Of a stretch of DNA of 16,549 nucleotides, positions 1-7,013 are shown piece after piece. The first letter of the stretch is position 1, and each line of letters begins with the position of its first letter. The stretch comes from JACPSX01 sp035288405 [NCBI: bacterium] (GTDB taxonomy: Bacteria > JACPSX01), in the NCBI GenBank assembly GCA_035288405.1, contig DATEAK010000320.1, forward strand, positions 1 through 16,549, written 5' to 3'. The translations under genes were made by a program, and so were the position numbers. Under the pieces are notes generated by a model, which saw only the letters and a program-made list of their open reading frames with translations, searched no databases and was not told where the DNA came from.

Positions 1-374
1 GTGACCAGCATATCGGGGCGGGGGAGACCCCCGTAGGGAAGTTCCGGGTTATCTATTCCCTTGCCCAGAACGATTCCCAAGTTGACCCGGCTGTACGAGC
101 ACAAATCAATCGAGTAGCCCTTTCCCTCCGCTTCCTCGCAGAATTCCTGAGCGCGTTGAATGGAGGCACAGATAGCCGAATAGTTTTCCGGATAAACGGG
201 ATAGATCCCCAGAGCCCAAAAGAGCTCGATGGGCACGTTGCCCGAGACCCAGGCGATGGGGCGGCCCTCGGCCCGATGGCGGGCGGCTGCTTCCCAGTAT
301 TCTTTGAGAACAATGCCGGCTTCATAAGAGGAGTCCAGAGCCCTCCCCTTCTTTTTTGGAGCGGTAGTTGTCAT
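1..374 (-). CDS. 2-hydroxyacyl-CoA dehydratase / benzoyl-CoA reductase-type subunit (partial, N-terminal part)
   Basis: The gene starts with ATG at 374-372 and stays open through 124 codons to the left edge, so only the N-terminal third is present. The visible protein has the family pattern: RPIAWVSGNVPIELFWALGI (residues 38-57), PVYPEN (59-64), then GYSIDLCSYSR (86-96). In BcrB/BzdO- and HgdB-type subunits the Cys of the D-x-CSY segment (Cys92 here) is a ligand or near-ligand of a [4Fe-4S] cluster, and it is kept. Such enzymes use a one-electron-activated cluster for ketyl-radical dehydration of 2-hydroxyacyl-CoA or for reduction of aromatic acyl-CoA. The start codon overlaps the stop of the upstream gene (ATGA), so the two are probably translationally coupled partner subunits. 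No activator ATPase (HgdC/BcrAD type) is visible. Family assignment is firm; the substrate cannot be told from this fragment. Confidence 0.85.
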   Translation of the reverse strand, partial: MTTTAPKKKGRALDSSYEAGIVLKEYWEAAARHRAEGRPIAWVSGNVPIELFWALGIYPVYPENYSAICASIQRAQEFCEEAEGKGYSIDLCSYSRVNLGIVLGKGIDNPELPYGGLPRPDMLV

Positions 375-1495
375 GAAAAGGCCCCTCCCCTCAGGATGTC
401 AACGAATGTCTGTACGCGTGTCCGCACCTGTTCACTTTCCAGAACCAACTCGGAATCGATCAGCAAAGAGGGAATCCCACGCGCACGCAAGCGATCCCGC
501 CATACGGGGTAGTCATACTGATCTTCATCGGAGTATTTCTCGATCACGAAGATGACCCCCCTGGCCTTGCTGCGCTCGATCTGTGAGAGCAGATGAAGCC
601 AGCGGGGTTCCATGGGTGTCTTGTAGGAGTCCGGAATTTTCCTCCAGTACCGCTCGATGACGGCCTCAACCGGGTCCCCCTGCTCACTGACTTCATTCCA
701 GTAGTAGCGGCTCCCGGTACCCAGGTCTTCGGAGGCCATGGTGGCGCCGCATTCCTGGAGGAGAGGGAGAAAGGATCGATCCACCAGGATGGGACCGGAA
801 ATGTGCAGGGGAACAAGTTGCCCTCCCCTGTCGGGAGTTTCGCTCCGGCAGGATTCCACGAGTTGCCGAAGGTACTCGTTGTGCTTCTCCTTCGTGAGCA
901 CGAACCCGCTGAGAACCGCATCCAGGTAGGTCTCGGCACTCAATCGCGGCGGCGAGGCACTCAACAGGGCGGCGGCTTCTTTCAGCAGGCGGCGGTTTTC
1001 GTTGAAGACGGCGATGCTGCGGCGCAAGGCGGCGGCCTCCACTGGCTTGCCCGTGAACTTTTCCAGCTTCTCTTTAAACTCCAGCATGGCCTGCCGGAAA
1101 ACCCTGTGGTTGGTTTCCCCTTCCAGGATGGCGGGAACATCGATCAAGGCAACCCACTGCTCCGGGATGTGGCGCTCCCACAGGTCGTAGAGCATCCGCA
1201 CCGCATCGCTGCTGTTGGAGAGGACGATACCCGCCATGTGGACGAGGTTTCCCTGCAGGGCCTGCTCCAGGATGCTGCGGGCCAGCTTGCCGGCAAAGAC
1301 AGGGAGGAAAGTATCGGCCAGCGTCACGCTCTCCGTTGACCCCAAGAGGCGCAGGGGGATCATTTCCGCGGCATGGATGAATTCCTCGGGAACGTAGTTG
1401 TCCAAGCAGCCCATGACCCGGCGCCCCTCCCGGGACCCCTGGCGGCTGGATTCCAGCGGATCGCAGAGAACTTGGCTCAGTTCTATTCGGACCAC
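371..1495 (-). CDS. 2-hydroxyacyl-CoA dehydratase family subunit, apparently lacking cluster cysteines
   Basis: The protein has 374 residues, a normal length for the HgdB/BcrC/BzdN-type subunit. Family landmarks are RRVMGCLDNYVPEEFIHAAE (25-44), the helix PVFAGKLARSIL (65-76), SNSSDAVRMLYDLW (93-106), SEDLGTGSRYYW (255-266) and EKYSDEDQYDYP (319-330). In typical members the second, third and last of these carry the cysteines that bind the [4Fe-4S] cluster (recalled patterns: a Cys before the (F/V)(A/V)RS helix, N-(S/T)-CD, and K-(Y/F)-CD). Here those places hold Ala68/Gly69, Ser96 and Ser322. The only cysteines are at 11, 30, 216 and 249. The GTG start at 1495 is preceded by GGGAGGAA at good spacing. 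The stop overlaps the ATG of the next subunit. The protein may be a structural partner without its own cluster. The family is secure; the loss of function is inferred. Confidence 0.85.
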   Translation of the reverse strand: MVRIELSQVLCDPLESSRQGSREGRRVMGCLDNYVPEEFIHAAEMIPLRLLGSTESVTLADTFLPVFAGKLARSILEQALQGNLVHMAGIVLSNSSDAVRMLYDLWERHIPEQWVALIDVPAILEGETNHRVFRQAMLEFKEKLEKFTGKPVEAAALRRSIAVFNENRRLLKEAAALLSASPPRLSAETYLDAVLSGFVLTKEKHNEYLRQLVESCRSETPDRGGQLVPLHISGPILVDRSFLPLLQECGATMASEDLGTGSRYYWNEVSEQGDPVEAVIERYWRKIPDSYKTPMEPRWLHLLSQIERSKARGVIFVIEKYSDEDQYDYPVWRDRLRARGIPSLLIDSELVLESEQVRTRVQTFVDILRGGAFS

Positions 1496-1516
1496 AGACA
1501 GTTCCTCCCTAAGTTC

Positions 1517-1533
1517 TTGTGGAAATTACACAA
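1517..1533. promoter_or_regulatory. Dyad symmetry TTGTG-N7-CACAA upstream of the dehydratase pair (possible operator)
   Basis: TTGTGGAAATTACACAA has perfect 5-bp arms around A1525 and lies just upstream of the ribosome binding site of the dehydratase gene starting at 1495. It resembles the NADH-sensing Rex operator (TTGTGAA-N4-TTCACAA), but it is 17 bases rather than 18 and lacks the inner AA/TT match. An operator for another regulator, or chance, is possible. The rest of the 118-base gap shows only a TTGACC on the minus strand without a well-spaced -10 box. Confidence 0.3.
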
Positions 1534-1613
1534 ATCGTTCCGGTTCGTAAATAGGGTTTTTGGTTGAATTTTGTGGGTCAAATGCCTTAGTTACCCAGAG
1601 AGTCTAATCGGGC

Positions 1614-4295
1614 TTATTTGGATTGTCTGGACATTTCCCGCAATAATTCCCCGAGTCGATTGACTTCCTGGCCGTAGGAGGCCCAGTTCCCCTCTCGCAA
1701 GTACTGCAGCGCCCGGTTGTATGCTTCCATGGCCTTCTGTGCCTGGGTCTCAACGCCCCGCTTTGCCACCGGGCCCGGCGCAACGGGGCGCGGTGCGGCC
1801 CCGCTCCGGAAAAGGGAGGTCAGAGCCCGTTCCAGATTCTCTTCCATGACGATCCTGTTGCCGTAAGCGACGATGACCCTTTTCAGCTCCGGAAGCTGCC
1901 CCTGGGCGGCGGCCAGGTAGAGAGGCTGCACGTAAATGAGGGAGGTCTCGATCGGAATCGCCAGGAGGTTGCCGCGGATGACCTGGGAACCTGTCTGGTT
2001 CCACAGGGAGATCTGCTGAGAAATTTCGGCATCCTGGTCGATCCGGGCTTCGATCTGCCGGGGCCCGAAGACGAGCTTTTGCTTGGGGAAATTGTACACG
2101 ATCAGCTTGCCGTAGTTCGGCAGGTCGTTGCGCGCCGCCAGCCAGGCCGACATGTTGTCCTTGCGGCTGGGAGTAAAGGGAACGAGCAAGATGAACTCTT
2201 CCTTGGTTTCGCCGGGCAGCTTCATGATCGTGAAGTAGGGCTCCATGGGCTGCCCTTTATCACTGCCGCGCACGGGCAGGCTCCATAAGTCTTCTTTGTT
2301 GTAAAACACCTGAGAATCCCGCATGTGATAGGTGGCATAAACCTGGGCCTGTACGGAAAACAGGCCTTCCGGATAGCGCAGGTGAGTTTTTAAATCTGCC
2401 GGCATGGTATCCAGTGACTTGAAGAGGTCAGGGAAGATCCGCGTATAGGATTGCACGATCGGATCCTTGGGATCACTTACATAAAAGTGAATGGTGCCGT
2501 TATAAGCGTCTATGATGACTTTTACAGAATTTCGCATGTAGTTGCCGATTCCCCGTACCGGTTGTGAATAGGGGTACATGGAACTCACCGTGTAGGCGTC
2601 CATGATCCAGAAGAGTTTGCCGTCCGGGGAGACGACCATGTAGGGATCCGGGTCGTAACGTAAAAACGGCGCGATCCGCGAGGCCCTCTCACGGATATCC
2701 CGGTACAGGAGCATGCGGCTTTCCGGGGTCAGGTCGTTGGAGAGGAGAATTTTCAGACTGCCCAGGCGAATCGAAAACAGCGCTTTCCGCCAGAACGAAG
2801 AGAGAAGAACCCCTCCCGTCCCGGCATAGGTCGAGTAGAGGTTGCGGTCGCCCGAAGGGTAGTCGAATTCCTGAGCCTTGGTTTTTACAAAAACATAGTC
2901 GTTGGGAATCTCCCCGAAGTAGATCTCCGGGCGCCGGACCTCCACCCCGTCCAGGGACCGGGGAGGGATGTCCTTGATGAAGAATTCCGGAAGTCCTTCC
3001 GCCGTGACCAGGTTCACGGGTCCCATGACGATTCCGTATCCGTGGGTGTAGTTGAGGCGCTCATTGATCCAGATCTTGCTCGGCAGATCTTTATAGGAGA
3101 TTTCCCGCGGGGACAGGGTGACTTGGCGGTAGCGGCCGTTGATCTCGTAGCGGTCTATGTCGATGTCGACGAATCGATAATAGGTGCGGATTTCCTGGAG
3201 CTGACTGTAACTTGTGAGCAAGGGCTTGGTGTCCCAGAGCCGGATGTTTTGAACGGTGGCTTCGTTGCGCTGGATGGTCCCCCAAGTGAGGTTTTCGTCG
3301 GCGGGGAACTCCCGCTCTTCAATATTATTGAGGCCAAACGCCTGCCGCGTGTATTTGATGTTAAGATCGATGTAAGGGCGCTCCATGGCGATCTCGTTGG
3401 GAGCCACACTGAAGCGCTGCAGGAGACCCGGGAAGAGCCCATTGCCCAGTATGGAGACGGCGATGAGTGCGACAAAGCCCGTCACCGGGAGCTTCCAGCC
3501 CCGGCGGAACACGGAGATGAGCAAAACCAGAGCACACACCAGGGAAAGTACCACGAGGAGTTTGAGAACCGGAAGAGCCGCGTGAACATCGGTGTAACTC
3601 GCACCGAAAGCGACCCCCCGGGGAGAGAAGAGAAGATCGTAGGCATCCAGGCGATACCCCCAGGCTTTAACCAGCAGCAGGATCGCGCCGCCCACTAGGA
3701 GATGGCCCCGAGTCTGCCGGGTAAGGCCGATTCCGCGAGGGAGGATATGTATTCCCCGGTTGAGCAGATAAATCGCCATCGCGGACAAAAGTCCCAGGGT
3801 CAATGAAACCATGATCCCCTGATACAACAGGCGCAGAAAGGGAAGCTTGAAGACGTAGAAGCTGATGTCGTTGCCGAAGAGAGGATCTGCGAGCCCGAAT
3901 GTCGAAGGGTGAAAATACTGCAGCGCGGTGCTCCACTGGTTTCCAAAGGGCAAAGCGGCCAGGACCCCGATAATCAGACAGGCCGGTATCAGGAGAGCCT
4001 TGAGAACCGGGATGATGAGGCGGCGATCCGGAAGCCCCAATGTCGGGTTCTCAATAAAAACAACGGACTCGCTGGGACCATAGCGCAGTGCAATCCATCC
4101 GTTCAGGAAAACGATCAGAGCAAATCCCAGCCCGAAGGAGGCGGACAGGAGGATCTGGGTGGTGAGAATCCGCGCGAAGATTGTCTGATACCCGACTTCC
4201 CGGAACCAGAGCCAGTCGGTGTAAAAAGAGATCCCCTCGCCCCCCAAAAAGACCGCCAGGAGAAAAAACAAAATCAGGAGTAGTCTTCCTCTCAC
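1614..4295 (-). CDS. UPF0182 family large membrane protein (COG1615)
   Basis: The protein has 893 residues, slightly short for the family (about 900-1000). The N-terminal third holds seven hydrophobic segments, near residues 4-19, 46-68, 94-116, 154-177, 197-214, 238-262 and 270-290. A large soluble domain, predicted to lie outside the membrane, follows. The family hallmark after the last helix is visible as RFSVAPNEIAMERPYIDLNI (294-313). The last 55 residues are a charged helical tail after a Pro/Ala-rich linker (about 832-840). The GTG start at 4295 has GGGAGGAA seven bases upstream. The gene starts 24 bases after the apt stop, so it is probably cotranscribed with apt. The molecular function of UPF0182 is unknown, and the sequence gives no catalytic motif that I recognise. 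Confidence 0.93.
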   Translation of the reverse strand: MRGRLLLILFFLLAVFLGGEGISFYTDWLWFREVGYQTIFARILTTQILLSASFGLGFALIVFLNGWIALRYGPSESVVFIENPTLGLPDRRLIIPVLKALLIPACLIIGVLAALPFGNQWSTALQYFHPSTFGLADPLFGNDISFYVFKLPFLRLLYQGIMVSLTLGLLSAMAIYLLNRGIHILPRGIGLTRQTRGHLLVGGAILLLVKAWGYRLDAYDLLFSPRGVAFGASYTDVHAALPVLKLLVVLSLVCALVLLISVFRRGWKLPVTGFVALIAVSILGNGLFPGLLQRFSVAPNEIAMERPYIDLNIKYTRQAFGLNNIEEREFPADENLTWGTIQRNEATVQNIRLWDTKPLLTSYSQLQEIRTYYRFVDIDIDRYEINGRYRQVTLSPREISYKDLPSKIWINERLNYTHGYGIVMGPVNLVTAEGLPEFFIKDIPPRSLDGVEVRRPEIYFGEIPNDYVFVKTKAQEFDYPSGDRNLYSTYAGTGGVLLSSFWRKALFSIRLGSLKILLSNDLTPESRMLLYRDIRERASRIAPFLRYDPDPYMVVSPDGKLFWIMDAYTVSSMYPYSQPVRGIGNYMRNSVKVIIDAYNGTIHFYVSDPKDPIVQSYTRIFPDLFKSLDTMPADLKTHLRYPEGLFSVQAQVYATYHMRDSQVFYNKEDLWSLPVRGSDKGQPMEPYFTIMKLPGETKEEFILLVPFTPSRKDNMSAWLAARNDLPNYGKLIVYNFPKQKLVFGPRQIEARIDQDAEISQQISLWNQTGSQVIRGNLLAIPIETSLIYVQPLYLAAAQGQLPELKRVIVAYGNRIVMEENLERALTSLFRSGAAPRPVAPGPVAKRGVETQAQKAMEAYNRALQYLREGNWASYGQEVNRLGELLREMSRQSK

Positions 4296-4319
4296 GTGAA
4301 TTCCTCCCTGCGCGAATGA

Positions 4320-4874
4320 CTAAAATTGAATCAAGGAAAAGGTTTCGTAACCGCAGAGCTTTTTGCGGCCCTCGAAAAAAGTGAGTTCGACGAGGAAAGC
4401 AACTCCGATAATCTTTCCCTCGAGTTGCTCTACCAAGGAAATAACGGCCCCCACAGTTCCCCCTGTAGCCAGCAGGTCATCGACAATTAGGACCCGGTCT
4501 CCGGGCTGGACTGCATCCTGGTGAACTTCCAGATCGTCTGTGCCATATTCAAGCTGATAAGAAGCCTTGAGAGTGCGATACGGGAGTTTTCCGGGTTTAC
4601 GGACCGGTACGATCCCGGCGCCGAGATCGTAAGCAACCGGAGCACCCAGAATAAACCCGCGGGCCTCGACTCCCACAACCAAGTCGATGTTCTGATCCCG
4701 GTAACGAGAAGCGATAAGTTCAACGGCCCTGCGGTAACAAGCAGGGTCTTTCAAGAGCGGCGTAATATCCTTAAAAAGAACTCCCTTCTGCGGAAAGTCC
4801 GGGATATCGCGGATCTTTTCCTTTAGATCGTTTACAGTCCGGATGCTGTTCTCCTGCGGAAAGTTACCCGGCAT
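4320..4874 (-). CDS. apt: Adenine phosphoribosyltransferase
   Basis: This is a type I phosphoribosyltransferase that converts adenine and PRPP to AMP and pyrophosphate in purine salvage in the cytoplasm. Counting from the ATG at 4874 (184 aa) it has [20 protein letters not shown] (21-40), ARGFILG (71-77), RKPGKLPY (92-99) and the PRPP loop [13 protein letters not shown] (128-140), all standard for Apt. The start is uncertain: the frame stays open upstream to a TTG at 5006, which would add 44 residues and leave only 2 bases after the stop of the preceding gene. The added part has no Apt similarity. The ATG at 4874 has no clear Shine-Dalgarno, whereas a TTG at about 4922 follows AGAGGAAAG. Enzyme identity is certain; the N-terminus is not. 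Confidence 0.93.
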   Translation of the reverse strand: MPGNFPQENSIRTVNDLKEKIRDIPDFPQKGVLFKDITPLLKDPACYRRAVELIASRYRDQNIDLVVGVEARGFILGAPVAYDLGAGIVPVRKPGKLPYRTLKASYQLEYGTDDLEVHQDAVQPGDRVLIVDDLLATGGTVGAVISLVEQLEGKIIGVAFLVELTFFEGRKKLCGYETFSLIQF

Positions 4875-5008
4875 GGGAAGCGCCAATTTCTCTGGAAACG
4901 CCACATTTCGGCCGTTCAAGGATAAACTACTTTCCTCTACAGGACAAGAGAAAAGCGGATTTAGGAAGAAGGGATATCCCGCAGCGGAAAGCGGCTCTGG
5001 GCTCAAGC

Positions 5009-5479
5009 TTACTTACCGTCTGCAAAACCTGGAAGTAATTTAAGAGCCTTTTGAACTGCCTCTTGGGAGGTTTCCGCATGGAGCACCCCTTTCTGCATAG
5101 CCCATGCTTTTAAGGCGATCACGGGGATCCCCATATTAAGGGCCAGGGCGATTTCGGATAAGGTTCCGTATTCTCCCGGGAGGGCGATCACGGCCTCGGC
5201 ACTGCGTACAACGATCACATTGCGGGCATGACTGAGTCCGGTGACAATCGGAATGTCGATGTATGCGTTTGCTTCCCGGGCGGAGAAACCGGGAAGGATT
5301 CCCACAGTAGTTCCCCCTGCTCTCTTGGCCCCGCGAGCTGCTGCTTCCATGACTCCGCCAAGCCCTCCGCAGACTAAGACGACGCCACACGCAGCCAGAT
5401 GTTCCCCGACCTTTTCAGCCAGAAGGGAGGTTTCCTTGCTGCAGAGACTCCCTCCGATAACAGCGACCAGCGGCCTCAC
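5009..5479 (-). CDS. SLOG/LOG-like nucleotide-binding protein (TIGR00725 type)
   Basis: This is a 156-residue Rossmann-like protein with the SLOG signature: VAVIGGS near the N-terminus (5-11), CGGLGGVME (37-45), HARN (84-87) and PGEYGTLSE (101-109). In plant LOG enzymes and bacterial relatives the last motif and a nearby arginine form the site that cleaves N6-modified AMP to a free base and ribose 5-phosphate. TIGR00725-type proteins are a shorter branch whose substrate is unknown. The GTG start at 5479 is fixed by a near-perfect AGGAGGTG four bases upstream. It lies just before apt on the same strand, which fits a nucleotide or base salvage setting, but that is inference. It is often misnamed lysine decarboxylase. 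Confidence 0.88.
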   Translation of the reverse strand: MRPLVAVIGGSLCSKETSLLAEKVGEHLAACGVVLVCGGLGGVMEAAARGAKRAGGTTVGILPGFSAREANAYIDIPIVTGLSHARNVIVVRSAEAVIALPGEYGTLSEIALALNMGIPVIALKAWAMQKGVLHAETSQEAVQKALKLLPGFADGK

Positions 5480-5656
5480 GACACCTCCTCCGCGTGCATT
5501 GTACTGCTCTCCGCCCCTTTACAGAAACTCATTAGAAGGATCCAATTCTGCCCACCGGTGGAACTCTACCCCGAAACTCACCTCAATACGGCTATGAATC
5601 GTCCCGTTCTGAGACGCAAAGAAGGGCGACTCTTTTAACTACCAGTAAGGTGAATC

Positions 5657-5679
5657 CCCTGTCAAGAGAGGGGACAGGG
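5657..5679. repeat. Short inverted repeat / hairpin
   Basis: CCCTGTC (5657-5663) and GACAGGG (5673-5679) are perfect complements around a 9-base loop. There is no T-run on either side, so it is not an obvious intrinsic terminator. On the minus strand a TTGACA overlaps the loop. The role is unknown. Confidence 0.4.
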
Positions 5680-5776
5680 AGTCGGGCAGAGGAATAAATC
5701 GATGAAATGGCGTTTTTTGAGACTCGGTCCTGGCAAACTTTATTTTGATAGGAAGGTCCTCATCTGCCGAAAGAGG

Positions 5777-5805
5777 TTGCGTGAGCTGGATGTTTTTCTT
5801 AGAAT
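5777..5805 (+). promoter_or_regulatory. Candidate sigma70 promoter for the MBL-deacetylase operon
   Basis: TTGCGT (5777-5782) and TAGAAT (5800-5805) are separated by 17 bases. The -10 box matches 5 of 6 consensus bases and the -35 box about half. It would give a leader of roughly 125 bases before the ATG at 5940. Confidence 0.35.
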
Positions 5806-5939
5806 ACAGCGTAACAGTCGTGAAATACTTGAGTTTCGTCCGACTCTGCTCATACGAATTTGCGCTCACCATTCCCATGTGAATGGAAGCATGATGACTG
5901 AGGTCGACTCGGTAGAAATAGTAGGGGGTATCGGGAGAG

Positions 5940-7010
5940 ATGGTCCATCAGGATACAGGTGATGTTGAAGAAGTTTCCCCGGGGTGCTGGATTTTAAAGC
6001 TCCCTTTGCCCTTCCCCGTCGAGTTCGTGAATTGTTATTTGATCCAAGACGGTGGAGAAGCTTGCCTGGTGGACTGTGGCTTGCATACCTCCAAGGCTCT
6101 GGCTCATTTTCAAGCGGCGCTAAAGATGATCGGAGTCCTACCGGGGAACATTTCAACTATTGTGGTCACCCATTATCACCCGGACCATTTCGGCATGGCC
6201 GGGACTATCCAGTCCATGACGGGAGCCAGGGTGATCATGTCCTCCCTGGAGTACGAAGTGCTGAGTCACAGCTGGTACAACGCGGGTAGTCGCGACGATC
6301 AGGCGATCTCCCGGATGCTGGAACAGAGCGGAATGCCCCGCTCTCTGGTCGCCCGACTTCAGGTGCAACGGGCCCGTTTAGGCTCTCACATCGACCCGGT
6401 TCAAGAAATCGCCACGGTCGATGAGGGTGATACGATCGGCGTGGGGGGCCGGCGTTTTCAGGTCATTCTTACCCCCGGCCACTCGCCCGGACATCTCTGC
6501 TTGTTCGAAGCGGAAACCGGGTTGTTTTGGGTCGGCGATCATCTGCTCCCGAGGATCACTCCGAACATCGGTCTCTTTTCTTTCTCCAACCCACAACCCC
6601 TGGGGAGTTATCTGGCCTCTCTCGAAAAGGTAAACGGGCTCCCGGTCAAACTGGCTCTTCCCTCCCATGGAGAGCCTTTTGAAGATGTCCCGACTCGGGT
6701 GAAAGATCTTATCCTTCATCATGAGCGCCGCCTAAGCACCCTCCTGTCCTTGATGACCCGCAGGGCGGTAACCCCCTACACCTTGTCGCAGAAACTCTTT
6801 GGCAAGGATCTATCCGAGCAGGCCAAACGTTTCGCGCTGGCGGAAACACTGGCCCACTTGGAACATTTGGTGGCGGGGGGAGAGGCAGAGAAAGTTCAAG
6901 ACAACGGCTTGGTTCGTTACCGAAGCGTGGTACCCAACCAACGCAGGCAACCCTCGGTCACGCGCGACGATTCTGTAGATACCTCTCCAGAAATTAAGGA
7001 GGAACACTGA
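5940..7010 (+). CDS. MBL-fold metallo-hydrolase with C-terminal winged-helix-like region
   Basis: The protein has 356 residues. The metallo-beta-lactamase signature is complete: THYHPDH (77-83, giving His78, His80, Asp82, His83), TPGHSPGH (178-185, His181), VGDH (198-201, Asp200) and PSHGEPF (241-247, His243). This is the two-metal site of glyoxalase II/LACTB2-like hydrolases that split thioesters, lactones or phosphodiesters; the substrate cannot be told. Residues about 250-330 are helical with a winged-helix look (LILHHERRLSTLL, then LAHLEHLVAGG), as in LACTB2-like proteins. The ATG follows AGGGGG and GGGAGAG, neither at ideal spacing, so the exact start is slightly uncertain. It is followed 3 bases later by a deacetylase-like gene, so the two are very likely cotranscribed. 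Confidence 0.9.
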   Translation: MVHQDTGDVEEVSPGCWILKLPLPFPVEFVNCYLIQDGGEACLVDCGLHTSKALAHFQAALKMIGVLPGNISTIVVTHYHPDHFGMAGTIQSMTGARVIMSSLEYEVLSHSWYNAGSRDDQAISRMLEQSGMPRSLVARLQVQRARLGSHIDPVQEIATVDEGDTIGVGGRRFQVILTPGHSPGHLCLFEAETGLFWVGDHLLPRITPNIGLFSFSNPQPLGSYLASLEKVNGLPVKLALPSHGEPFEDVPTRVKDLILHHERRLSTLLSLMTRRAVTPYTLSQKLFGKDLSEQAKRFALAETLAHLEHLVAGGEAEKVQDNGLVRYRSVVPNQRRQPSVTRDDSVDTSPEIKEEH

Positions 7011-7013
7011 AGA

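Larger units (their letters stand above)
5480..5939. other. Intergenic region between divergent operons
   Basis: These 460 bases separate the minus-strand SLOG-apt operon from the plus-strand MBL operon. They hold a CCACCGGTGG palindrome (5552-5561), a 7-bp hairpin (5657-5679) and a plausible plus-strand promoter (5777-5805). Open frames of about 80 codons exist on both strands, but they lack ribosome binding sites and recognisable similarity. The composition looks more AT-rich than the flanking genes. I see no RNA gene. Confidence 0.5.

Noticed and set aside
593-1339. A 248-codon open frame on the plus strand opposite the dehydratase subunit
   Set aside because: It lies antisense to a protein with clear family motifs, has no ribosome binding site and shows no recognisable domain.
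3042-3698. A 218-codon plus-strand open frame opposite the UPF0182 gene
   Set aside because: It is antisense to well-conserved UPF0182 motifs, with no domain and no ribosome binding site.
5639-5878. A 79-codon minus-strand frame in the divergent intergenic region
   Set aside because: It has no Shine-Dalgarno, no recognisable similarity, and overlaps a candidate promoter on the other strand. It could be a small orphan gene but is not supported.
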